Assembly: GCA_030673645.1 (NCBI GenBank) | Contig: DAOVIO010000080.1 | Location: 1 to 17,907, forward strand | DNA length: 17,907 bases | Direction of reading: 5' to 3' | DNA from: JAGLSB01 sp023135955 | Lineage (GTDB): Bacteria; Bacteroidota; Bacteroidia; Bacteroidales; GCA-2748055 | In this document: one piece after another, positions 1-7,195 of the stretch | Layout of the letters: the number at the start of each line of letters is the position of its first letter | Position numbering within the stretch: position 1 is the first letter of the stretch | The notes under the pieces: generated by a model | The model's database searches: none | What the model saw: the letters and a program-made list of their open reading frames with translations, nothing else | What the model was told of the DNA's origin: nothing | Made by a program: the position numbers and the translations under genes

Positions 1-302
1 GGGGGAGTTGGTGTAGGAAGTGTGGAGTGTGAGGGTGAGAATTGAGTAAAATCAGAGAAAGAGTGAAATTCATGCTTTCGTACTCACTCTCACTCTGATT
101 TTGTTGAGTTGCCGCCTTTAAATGGGAATTATGGTTCGCATGAGCATTGGGATTTGTTTTGAGAATTTAGAAGGGAATATTGGCCTTCGATTGAGATGCC
201 AATACTACAGATAAGAAAAGAACTAATGAGCTCCTTTGGGTATGCGATAAATAGGAGTCCTATTTCAGAGTTTACTATAATAATCATTTACAAAGGAGTG
301 CG
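1..302. other. Stretch with no convincing gene
   Basis: I see no gene with a credible start here. It holds the inverted repeat at 48-102 and a G-rich start (1-40) with loosely repeated GTG/GAG words. One plus-strand frame is open from 67 to 159, stops at 160-162 and is open again to about 321, but has no recognisable motif. It may be the decayed end of an upstream gene or element; I cannot tell. Confidence 0.5.
48..102. repeat. Imperfect inverted repeat, possible terminator
   Basis: The arm AAAATCAGAG (48-57) is complementary to CTCTGATTTT (93-102), and GAGTGA (61-66) to TCACTC (84-89). They are separated by a 3x3 internal mismatch and a 17-nt loop. The hairpin ends in TTTT on the plus strand and would also end in a short T run on the minus strand, so it could be a bidirectional terminator for a gene left of the window. 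The loop is longer than usual for an intrinsic terminator. Confidence 0.45.
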
Positions 303-368
303 ATGGACTTATTAAGCAGATTTAAATTATTAGCTATGAGAGATAGAATAGTGTCGTTACACAAATAA
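303..368 (+). CDS. Possible 21-aa small ORF
   Basis: An ATG at 303 opens a 21-codon frame (MDLLSRFKLLAMRDRIVSLHK) ending in TAA at 366-368. It has a clear Shine-Dalgarno sequence, AAGGAG (294-299), 3-8 bases upstream, stronger than those seen at most genes here. The peptide is basic and probably helical, with no family I recognise. Its stop codon touches the palindrome at 368-405, so it would be terminated immediately after. It could be a leader peptide, a decayed gene end or a chance ORF. Confidence 0.22.
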   Translation: MDLLSRFKLLAMRDRIVSLHK

Positions 369-405
369 AAAAGTCACGTTTTTGACGGTAAAAACGTGAC
401 TTTTT
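368..405. terminator. Perfect 16-bp hairpin, bidirectional terminator or operator
   Basis: AAAAAGTCACGTTTTT (368-383) is the exact reverse complement of 390-405, with a 6-nt loop GACGGT. The GTCACG core is flanked by A and T runs on both strands, the shape of a bidirectional intrinsic terminator. It ends only 27 bp before the antitoxin start at 433, where AbiEi-type regulators are known to bind inverted repeats, so an operator role is also possible. The sequence alone does not decide. Confidence 0.7.
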
Positions 406-432
406 GTATATTTACATAAAATATACTGTCAA

Positions 433-1158
433 ATGAAAGTAACTGATATAGTTATAAATAAGATAAACAGGTTTAAATCAGGTTATGTTTTCACCTATGA
501 TGATTTTGACCTGCCGGTGAATAAGATTCAAGCCTTGAAGAAAATCCTAAGTCGATTGGTAGCTTCAGGGAAAATTGCACGACTTGCGAAAGGACAGTTT
601 TACAAACCTGAGAATTCAATTTTTGGGATCTTACGTCCTGCGGAATATCAGGTAGTAAAGGATCTTTTGGAAGAAGAGAATAAAATAATAGGATACCTCA
701 CCGGACTTAGTATTTATAATAGACTGAGCTTAACAACACAGGTGTCAAATACAATTCAGATAGGGACCAACAAGGAGAGAAAGACTAAAACAAGAGGTAA
801 ATACAGAATTCGTTTTATACGCCAGAAAAATACGATAACCAAGGAAAACATTCCATTACTTCAAATTCTTGATTCCATCCGATTTATAAAAAAGATACCT
901 GATGCTGATGTTACAAACTCCTGCAAAAGAATAATCTCAATACTGAAAGAGCTAAATGAGACAGATCGATTGTCTATTGCCAAATATGCTCTGAAATATA
1001 ATCCGGGAACCAGAGCCTTAACAGGTGCTATGTTGGAACAAATAGACGGAAGTTTAATTACGGAATCTTTATATAGATCCCTTAACCCTGCTACTGTCTT
1101 TGAGTTTAAAATAAGCAAAGAGTTTATTCTTGAAAACGATAAATGGAGAATACAATGA
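433..1158 (+). CDS. AbiEi-like antitoxin / transcriptional regulator (DUF6088 type)
   Basis: A 241-aa protein with the look of the DUF6088/AbiEi-like antitoxin group. The N-terminal part (about 1-60) resembles a winged helix and includes the run GKIARLAKGQFYKP, typical of these proteins. It is followed by a Y-L-T-G-L-S-I-Y-N segment (about 96-104) and a mixed alpha/beta middle. In the AbiE type IV system the antitoxin represses its own operon and neutralises the toxin without known direct binding. Its stop overlaps the start of the nucleotidyltransferase toxin gene in ATGA (1155-1158), indicating translational coupling. The palindrome at 368-405 lies just upstream and is a candidate operator or terminator; no clean Bacteroidota promoter was found. 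Assignment rests on family resemblance plus the partner gene. The exact family name is from memory. Confidence 0.82.
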   Translation: MKVTDIVINKINRFKSGYVFTYDDFDLPVNKIQALKKILSRLVASGKIARLAKGQFYKPENSIFGILRPAEYQVVKDLLEEENKIIGYLTGLSIYNRLSLTTQVSNTIQIGTNKERKTKTRGKYRIRFIRQKNTITKENIPLLQILDSIRFIKKIPDADVTNSCKRIISILKELNETDRLSIAKYALKYNPGTRALTGAMLEQIDGSLITESLYRSLNPATVFEFKISKEFILENDKWRIQ

Positions 1159-2111
1159 AACTACATGAAAATACCGAGGCATTCCAAGATGCAATAAGAG
1201 CTACAAGTGATTTTCTTGAAATAAGGGAAGTATTTATTGAGAAAGATTATTGGGTTACATTTATGCTCTGGAGATTAGCCAATTCTGAATTTACAGATAA
1301 AGTTGTATTCAAAGGTGGCACTTCCTTATCAAAAGTTTATAAGTTGATTGAAAGGTTTTCGGAAGATATTGATCTTGCTATCCTAAAATCAAACGGCCAG
1401 ACTGAAACACAAGTTAGAAGGCTAATTCGTAAGATTGAAAAAAAACTTACCAAAGGTTTTAATGAAGTTTTCATTGACGATATAACAAGTAAACAAACTA
1501 AATTTAGAAAAACAGCCTACGATTATGCCCGGGTTTTTGAACCAGATTCAGAATCCGGAATTCAGGAAAAACTTATTTTAGAGATTAACTCTTTTGCAAA
1601 TCCTGTGCCCTACAAGTCTTTGAAAGTAAATTCTCTAATTGCAGATTTTTTTGTAAATTCAAATAAGGAAAAGTCGATTTCGCAATATGGTCTGGAAGGA
1701 TTTAATTTGAATATCCTGATTCCGGAATCAACGCTGATTGAAAAACTTTTATCCTTGGTTCGATTGTCTTTTTACGAAGATAGCATAGAGAAATTAAGAG
1801 CAAAAGTGCGTCACTTTTACGATATATACTTTTTGAGCAAGTCAGACTACTGTAAAGATTATATTCAAACTGATGAGTTTGTTGAGCAATTCAAAAGTAT
1901 GCTTGTGGAGGATAAAAATAAATTTAACGATCCTGAAAACTGGTTGAATTCATCATATACTGAATCCCCAGTTTTTGTGAATTTTGACGAGGTTTGGAAT
2001 CAATTAAAGGATACATACAATACAGAATTCCGAAGTTTAGTCCAGGGCGAATTCCCAAATGAGAAATTGATCGCTAAAGAAGTGAAGGGAGTAATTAGTA
2101 TTTTAACTTGA
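1155..2111 (+). CDS. AbiEii-like nucleotidyltransferase toxin
   Basis: A 318-aa protein of the AbiEii/AbiGii toxin family (DNA polymerase beta-type nucleotidyltransferase fold). From the chosen start the signature KGGTSLSK lies at about 53-60 (GG at 54-55) and SEDIDL at 69-74, giving the GG...DxD core that binds NTP and metal. Further on come IEKLLSLVRLSF (a helix in the motif III position) and RHFYDIYFL, matching the later conserved blocks. Relatives block growth by transferring nucleotides to RNA such as tRNA acceptor ends, giving phage abortive infection. I start it at 1155, not at the in-frame ATG at 1143: 1155 forms the ATGA overlap with the antitoxin stop and has GGAGA (1145-1149) at a good distance. 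All key motifs are intact, so it is probably functional. Confidence 0.87.
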   Translation: MKLHENTEAFQDAIRATSDFLEIREVFIEKDYWVTFMLWRLANSEFTDKVVFKGGTSLSKVYKLIERFSEDIDLAILKSNGQTETQVRRLIRKIEKKLTKGFNEVFIDDITSKQTKFRKTAYDYARVFEPDSESGIQEKLILEINSFANPVPYKSLKVNSLIADFFVNSNKEKSISQYGLEGFNLNILIPESTLIEKLLSLVRLSFYEDSIEKLRAKVRHFYDIYFLSKSDYCKDYIQTDEFVEQFKSMLVEDKNKFNDPENWLNSSYTESPVFVNFDEVWNQLKDTYNTEFRSLVQGEFPNEKLIAKEVKGVISILT

Positions 2112-2319
2112 GTTTTTTGTATTGAGTAGAATATTCTATTCCGTTTACTATATTTATAGATGGCCAAATGGGTGGATAAACAGATAGGAAGTCAATAGTC
2201 AAATTATTTAATCCGAATCAAATTGAGTGATAAGCAAAAGAGATTTTGCAACTCATAGTGGAAAATATTAGGATTAGTAGATCAAATTTGGCGAAAAGTC
2301 TAAAAATTAATAAATAACT
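2112..2319. other. 208-bp gap between toxin and McrB-like gene
   Basis: AT-rich, with no ORF, strong hairpin or clean TAnnTTTG box. It presumably carries the promoter of the McrB-like gene. Confidence 0.4.
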
Positions 2320-3861
2320 ATGCCTTTTGAACCCAAAAACATTACCAAAGATCATGTTCTGAAAGCAATTGATCTAATTAAAACGCAAAATTTAGAACTT
2401 ATTCCGTCAACCGGTTACGATGTAATAATCGGTGGAGAACTCTATCCTCCTAAGGAGGTAATGAGGTATGCTCATAAACAAATGAATGGTGAACATTTAT
2501 GGGAATATGCAGGTGGCGATGCCACTAATAAATTTCTAAGAAAAATGGGATTCGATATTAAAGAAAAGTCAATTGGTTTGGATCCTGTTGCTGATATGAT
2601 TCGTCGGTACAAAGAGAGAAATCGTGAAACACGAATGGGGGATGAATTTTACAAATGGGAGCTTACTAAGAAATATTATCATAGGCCGGATTTAGATGAA
2701 GTGAATTTTCAAGATGAATATAAAAGTATAGACTATTCAAACTTAATTTATTATAATGCCAAAGGAGTTGGAAATCACATTGTAAAAGAAAGGACTGAAA
2801 AATTCAGGGAACAGTTTGTATTTCTCTTCGATGAATCAATAGATCTGCAAACCAGGGTAACCAAATTCAATACAGAGACCTTAGCCATCTATAGAGAAAT
2901 ATGGTCTAAAGAAAGTGATTCACACCATCAGGACGAGAGAACTATTGCAACATATTTGGCGTACTATGATGCGAATAAATACCCTTTTTACAAAGACTCG
3001 TTTTATAGGAAATATTGTGATATAATCGGGGTAAAAATTAAACCAACTGGAGAAAAGTATCTTCACTATATACAATTATTGGATGATTTAATAGGGGAAT
3101 ACATAATACCTGATAAGGAATTGCTTGAGCTAAAAGCCGAGTGCATTCCAGAAGAAGGACATGAAGATAAATCACACTACATTCTGGCTCAAGATATTTT
3201 GTATCAGATGCTGGATAAAAAGGCTGAAGGTGAAAGAAGATATTGGCGAGTGGGGACTACAGATGGAGACAAGAAATATTGGGACCTAATGCAGGATCAA
3301 TGTCATGTATCAGTAGGTTGGCCTGAACTTAAAGATCTTTCTGAAAAAGAAATCAAAAGTAAAAATGATGTTATAAAATTATTTGATCAACTCGGTTACT
3401 ATGAAGATAATAAAAGTTTAAAGACAAGAAAAGCTGGTGAAATCATCAACTTCTTTTTAGAGATGAATCCAGGAGATGTGGTTCTTGCTCAGGAGGGCCA
3501 GAAAGTTTTGGGTATAGGGATTATAACTGAAGATTATTATTACCGGGAAGAATTCGATTTCCCTCATACAAAAGCAATTGACTGGAAACATACTGAGGAC
3601 ATTAATCTGAAAAATAATACTGGTTTGCAGACAACTGTCTATGAATTAAAAGATCCGGTTTTAATTGATGCAATAGATGATCTTCTAAAAACAGAAATTA
3701 ATCGAAAAATGGAAAATATATTCTCATTAAATACCATCCTCTACGGTCCTCCTGGTACTGGAAAAACTTATCATACAATAGATATGGCAGTTGAAATTGC
3801 TGCACCCGTGGAATATGATTCGGATAATCACTTTTTACCTTGTTTATCTTTTCTTAGATAG
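2320..3861 (+). pseudogene. Truncated McrB-like 5-methylcytosine restriction GTPase
   Basis: A 513-codon frame holding only the front half of an McrB-type protein. Residues about 5-82 look like the small N-terminal domain seen on many Bacteroidota McrB homologues (KDHVLKAIDLI, YPPKEVMRYAHKQ, ATNKFLRKMGF). About 90-300 is a charged helical linker. About 306-450 resembles an EVE/ASCH-type modified-base reader (RRYWRVG, NPGDVVLAQEG, GIGIITEDYY). A Walker A motif GPPGTGKT follows at 476-483. The AAA+ domain then ends after roughly 28 residues: Walker B, sensor and arginine-finger regions are missing and no mcrC follows. The McrB-like reading continues to about 3830 (VEYDSDNH). The last ten codons and the TAG stop are antisense of an integrase gene. 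McrB needs its whole GTPase domain to drive McrC cleavage, so this copy should be inactive for restriction, though the DNA-reading domains could still be made. Confidence 0.85.
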
Positions 3862-3923
3862 AAAAGGATGCTCAGGGTCTCGCGTTCGGAAATAGTCGGT
3901 TTATTCATCTTTTGTGTTTCCAT
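3828..3923 (-). pseudogene. 5' remnant of a tyrosine recombinase (integrase)
   Basis: On the minus strand an ATG at 3923 opens a 31-codon frame. After a short leader it reads TLSILFYLRKDKQGKK and stops at TGA (3828-3830). That run matches the start of the Arm-type DNA-binding domain of Bacteroidota tyrosine recombinases, which usually begins with a beta strand of the form xxxILFYxRKxKxxKKGE. The homology ends at 3831, exactly where the truncated McrB reading on the opposite strand begins, and the TGA is made by the junction. The rest of the integrase (core-binding and catalytic domains, normally a further 350 or so residues) is absent. A near-match -7 box (TACATTTT on the minus strand, about 30 bp upstream) precedes it. 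Identification rests on about 16 residues plus context, so it is probable, not certain. Confidence 0.68.
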
Positions 3924-4091
3924 TTTGATATAAATTTAGTAAAAATGTATGAAAAAGTGATGTTTTAATCATTTTTATTACAATGCTTTACAGCTATATC
4001 GGATACCTTTTTTTACTAAAAAGCACTTTAGGTATCGTATAAGGCACCAGAATATTGATAATATTTGAATGTTTTGAATAGGGGTAAAAAT
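3924..4091. other. Non-coding stretch between integrase remnant and ssrA terminator
   Basis: AT-rich spacer with no gene. It would hold the upstream region of the integrase remnant. It includes a small inverted repeat (GATACC at 4002-4007, GGTATC at 4031-4036, with an inner CTTTTT/AAAAAG pair), which could be a weak hairpin or a recombination-site relic. I found no copy of the tmRNA 3' end here that would mark an attachment site. Confidence 0.4.
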
Positions 4092-4123
4092 AAAAAAGCC
4101 CTTAAAATCTATGTTTTAAGAGC
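4092..4123 (-). terminator. Intrinsic terminator of ssrA
   Basis: Read on the minus strand, GCTCTTAAAA (4123-4114) pairs with TTTTAAGGGC (4107-4098) through one G-U pair around a 6-nt loop. The stem is followed by a run of six T (4097-4092). It lies about 30 bp after the tmRNA 3' end and is placed to end that transcript. Confidence 0.85.
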
Positions 4124-4151
4124 CTTTTGGTATTCTTTGTTTTTAAAGAAG

Positions 4152-4545
4152 TGGAGCTGGAGGGACTCGAACCCTCGTCCAAACAGGAAACCCATAGAAT
4201 TTCTACATGCTTAGTTTTGCTTGAGTTTTCGAGAAAAACCAGGTGCAAAACAACCAGCTTTAACCTTAGCTTCTTAATTTCGCCCGGGTGCCAAAGCTTC
4301 ACCCGAACTAGTCCCGTTATGCGGCCATTCCGAACTCAACGCCTAACAGAACAGGCAACGTTGCGGAATGTCTCGTCCCGATTCTAAACCGGGATTAAGC
4401 TAGACAACGCTTAGCGTTATTAAGCAGCGAGTGAATAATTAGTATCGCCAAATAAAAGTGTGAGAATTAGTATTAACGGGCCAAATCTCAAAGCCCGGCA
4501 TGCTTGTCTACCAATTTATCCTGCTGTCTAAACCAAATCAGCCCC
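4152..4545 (-). ncRNA. ssrA: tmRNA (transfer-messenger RNA)
   Basis: Minus-strand gene of about 394 nt that rescues ribosomes stalled on mRNAs lacking a stop codon. The 5' end GGGGCTG (4545-4539) pairs with CAGCTCC near the 3' end, forming the acceptor stem. The T arm reads GAGGG-TTCGAGT-CCCTC (4176-4160). The discriminator A is at 4152 and the following bases are C-T-T, so CCA is not encoded and must be added after transcription. The tag frame lies at 4449-4420 and encodes GDTNYSLAA then TAA, preceded as usual by a charged alanine, giving AGDTNYSLAA. A Bacteroidota-type -7 box lies just upstream and a terminator just downstream. Short ORFs overlapping this locus on both strands are artefacts. 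Confidence 0.96.
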
Positions 4546-4558
4546 GGATTACTTGGTG

Positions 4559-4566
4559 CAAAGGTA
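4559..4566 (-). promoter_or_regulatory. Bacteroidota -7 box of ssrA
   Basis: The minus strand reads TACCTTTG, a full match to the Bacteroidota -7 consensus TAnnTTTG. It ends 13 bp before the tmRNA 5' G at 4545, a plausible distance to the transcription start if a few leader bases are trimmed. The -33 region (about 4585-4590) has no good TTTG. Confidence 0.72.
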
Positions 4567-4599
4567 GGAGTTTTTTTTGAAAAGTTGGAGGGGTGTTGG

Positions 4600-4727
4600 G
4601 GAGGTGCTCGTTTCACTCGCAGGGGAGGTGCTCGCGTTGCTCGCGTGGGAGGCACTCGTTGCACTTGTTTGGGAGGCGTTCGCGTTGCTCACTTGGGAGG
4701 TGCTCGCGTTGCTCGCTTGGGAGAGGG
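4600..4727. repeat. 24-bp tandem repeat (minisatellite), five copies plus a partial one
   Basis: Five head-to-tail 24-bp units start at 4600, 4624, 4648, 4672 and 4696, followed by a partial unit GGAGAGGG (4720-4727). Units 2 and 5 are nearly identical (GGAGGTGCTCGCGTTGCTCG then CGTG or CTTG); units 1, 3 and 4 carry several changes, so the array is partly decayed. It is GC-rich in an AT-rich setting and lies between the divergent ssrA and GH92 genes. The period is a multiple of three, so both strands stay open (GGARVARV-like on plus, SNASTSQ-like on minus). No start, signal or domain supports translation. Confidence 0.9.
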
Positions 4728-4856
4728 AGTGAAATAGATGACAGCAAATATTCAATTCAAAAATAATGATAACTGGTATTTTCTCTGATTGAAATAGTAT
4801 CTTAGGTGCTTGATTTTTTCCACGATCAATATTACAAAAAAATAAAATTTTAGTAC

Positions 4857-7148
4857 ATGAAAATTACCCGAATATTTCCATTTCTGTTAGTGCTTGTATC
4901 AATAACAGCCTGTGTCAATAATAATACGGATGAAAAAACCACATCTTTAGTAGAACTTGTAAATCCATTGGTAGGTACAGACTCCGAACATTCTCTTTCC
5001 AACGGAAACACCTACCCTGCTATCGCTGTTCCCTGGGGAATGAACTTCTGGACACCCCAAACTGGAAAAATGGGCAATGGATGGGGATATACTTATGATG
5101 CACATAAAATTCGTGGCATTAAGCAAACTCATCAACCTAGTCCGTGGATTAATGATTATGCAGCATTCTCCTTAATGGCTGTGACCGGCGAATTAAAATT
5201 TGATGAAGATGAAAGAGCGTCGTGGTTTTCCCATAAAGCTGAAATATCCAGACCAAATTATTATAGTGTATATCTGGCCGATCATGATGTTACTGTTGAA
5301 GTAACACCAACAGAAAGAGCAGCCAGTTTCCGATTCACTTTCCCTGATAATGATAGTTCTTATATTTTATTGGATGGTTTTTATAAAGGCTCAATGGTAA
5401 AAATTATTCCTGAAGAAAGGAAGATTATTGGCTATTGCAGAAATAACAGAGGTGGTGTTCCTGAAAATTTTCACAATTATTTTGTAGCCGTTTTCGATAA
5501 AGATTTTGAGCTAAATCACACATGGAATAAGGATAAGCTAATAAAAAATAATCTTGAAGAAGAAGGCGAACACGTTGGTGCTGTTATTGGTTTTAAAACA
5601 AAAAAAGGCGAGATAGTCAATGTAAATATAGCTTCCTCTTTCATTAGTCCGGAACAGGCAGAATTGAATCTGGAACGTGAAATCGGTGACCTTAGTTTTG
5701 ATGATATTCATGAACAATCGACTCAAATATGGGAGAAAGAATTAAGCCGTATTGAAGTGAAGGGAGGAACTCTTGATCAACAAAAAACATTTTATTCAAA
5801 TCTTTATAGAACACTTCTTTTTCCAAGAAAATTTTATGAATTAAACGCCAATGATGAAATAGTTCATTATAGTCCGTATAACGGAGAAGTTCTGCCTGGT
5901 TATATGTTTACCGACAATGGATTCTGGGATACATTTCGTGCTGTATTTCCATTTTTTACTCTAATGTATCCCGACATGAACAGTCAGATAATGCAGGGAT
6001 TGGTTAATACTTATAAAGAAAGTGGATGGTTACCTGAATGGGCGAGCCCAGGTCATCGCGATTGTATGATAGGTTCTAATTCGGCATCCTTAATTGCAGA
6101 TTCTTATATGAAAGGGATCCGGGATTACGATATAGAAACACTGTACGAGGCTATGTTGAAAAATTCAACCGGATATCATAATGAAGTCTTTTCTGTAGGA
6201 CGTTATGGTGCCGATTATTATAATGAGCTGGGATATATTCCTTATGATGTAGGTATTAATGAAAATACTGCACGGACCCTGGAATATGCATATGCAGATT
6301 TCTGTATATGGCAATTGGCAAAAGAATTGGATCGCCCGCAGGATGAGATTGATCTTTTTGCCAAACGATCTCAAAATTATCGTAATGTATATGATGCTTC
6401 TTCTGGATTGATGAGAGGCAGAAACGAAGATGGGAGTTTCCAGTCACCCTTTAATCCTTTAAAATGGGGCGATGCATTTACCGAGGGCAATAGCCTTCAT
6501 TATACATGGTCCGTTTTTCATGACATCGATGGTTTGATTGATATAATGGGGGGAAAAGATAGATTTTTAGCGACTCTCGATACTGTATTTTCTATGCCAC
6601 CCGATTTTGATTGTTCTTATTACGGATTCCCCATTCATGAGATTAGAGAAATGCAAATAACTAATATGGGAAATTATGCGCATGGAAATCAACCTATACA
6701 GCATATGACATATTTATATAATTATGCCGGAACTCCATGGAAAACACAACAACACGTTCGTGAGATTATGGATAAATTATATTCTCCTCATCCCGATGGA
6801 TATTGTGGAGATGAGGACAATGGTCAAACATCGGCATGGTATGTGTTTACTGCAATGGGATTCTATCCTGTATGCCCAGGTAACAATGAATACGTGATCG
6901 GCTCACCACTTTTTAATGAAATGACATTGAAGCTTCAAAATGGGAAAGAATTAAAAATCTTAGCCGAGAACAACAACAAAGAAAATGTATATATTCAGAA
7001 TCTTGAATTCAACAGGAAAACCTGGGACAAAAATTATTTAGTTCACGAGGAACTCTTAAAAGGCGGAGTATTAAATTTCGAAATGTCAGCCAAACCAAAT
7101 TTTGAAAGAGGAGTAACTGATGATGCCATTCCTTATTCAATGTATTAG
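4857..7148 (+). CDS. GH92 family alpha-mannosidase, lipoprotein
   Basis: A 763-aa exo-alpha-mannosidase of glycoside hydrolase family 92, the Ca2+-dependent inverting enzymes that trim N-glycan or yeast mannan. It begins with a lipoprotein signal (SITAC, Cys19), so it is probably anchored in the outer membrane, facing periplasm or exterior. The N-terminal beta-sandwich carries NTYPAIAVPWGMNFW and THQPSPWINDY (about 91-101). The (alpha/alpha)6 domain has DNGFWDTFRAVFPF, WLPEWASPGHRDCM, DAFTEGNS (Glu543), HE at 594-595, GNQP at 610-613 and DEDNGQ (Asp652, Asp654). As I recall the Bacteroides enzyme BT3990, Glu533 is its acid, Asp642/Asp644 its base pair and His584-Glu585 its alpha-1,2 selectivity motif. 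All sit exactly ten residues earlier than here, favouring alpha-1,2-mannosidase activity. The length is normal. The phosphatase gene follows after 47 bp, probably co-transcribed; no SusC/SusD pair is in view. Confidence 0.95.
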   Translation: MKITRIFPFLLVLVSITACVNNNTDEKTTSLVELVNPLVGTDSEHSLSNGNTYPAIAVPWGMNFWTPQTGKMGNGWGYTYDAHKIRGIKQTHQPSPWINDYAAFSLMAVTGELKFDEDERASWFSHKAEISRPNYYSVYLADHDVTVEVTPTERAASFRFTFPDNDSSYILLDGFYKGSMVKIIPEERKIIGYCRNNRGGVPENFHNYFVAVFDKDFELNHTWNKDKLIKNNLEEEGEHVGAVIGFKTKKGEIVNVNIASSFISPEQAELNLEREIGDLSFDDIHEQSTQIWEKELSRIEVKGGTLDQQKTFYSNLYRTLLFPRKFYELNANDEIVHYSPYNGEVLPGYMFTDNGFWDTFRAVFPFFTLMYPDMNSQIMQGLVNTYKESGWLPEWASPGHRDCMIGSNSASLIADSYMKGIRDYDIETLYEAMLKNSTGYHNEVFSVGRYGADYYNELGYIPYDVGINENTARTLEYAYADFCIWQLAKELDRPQDEIDLFAKRSQNYRNVYDASSGLMRGRNEDGSFQSPFNPLKWGDAFTEGNSLHYTWSVFHDIDGLIDIMGGKDRFLATLDTVFSMPPDFDCSYYGFPIHEIREMQITNMGNYAHGNQPIQHMTYLYNYAGTPWKTQQHVREIMDKLYSPHPDGYCGDEDNGQTSAWYVFTAMGFYPVCPGNNEYVIGSPLFNEMTLKLQNGKELKILAENNNKENVYIQNLEFNRKTWDKNYLVHEELLKGGVLNFEMSAKPNFERGVTDDAIPYSMY

Positions 7149-7195
7149 ATAAAAACACTAATAAATAGCTATAGAAAAACTATAAATACTTTAAA

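Noticed and set aside
67..321. Plus-strand frame (LPPLNGNYGSHEHWDLF, stop at 160-162, then about 53 more open codons) as a decayed gene
   Set aside because: No ATG before the first part, an internal stop and no family I recognise. It may be a remnant but cannot be supported.
4152..4180. Attachment-site duplication of the tmRNA 3' end
   Set aside because: No second copy of this sequence was seen in the window, so an att pair cannot be claimed.
4102..4387. ORFs of 66 and 86 aa over the ssrA locus
   Set aside because: They lie across the tmRNA 3' half and its terminator, which fully explain the sequence.
4600..4727. CRISPR array
   Set aside because: The 24-bp units are directly abutting with no unique spacers, and no cas gene is present.
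4504..4755. Overlapping ORFs on both strands through the 24-bp repeats (77 aa plus, 68 aa minus)
   Set aside because: The repeat period is a multiple of three, so any frame without a stop in one unit stays open. The frames overlap the tmRNA 5' end and promoter and have no signal, domain or ribosome site.
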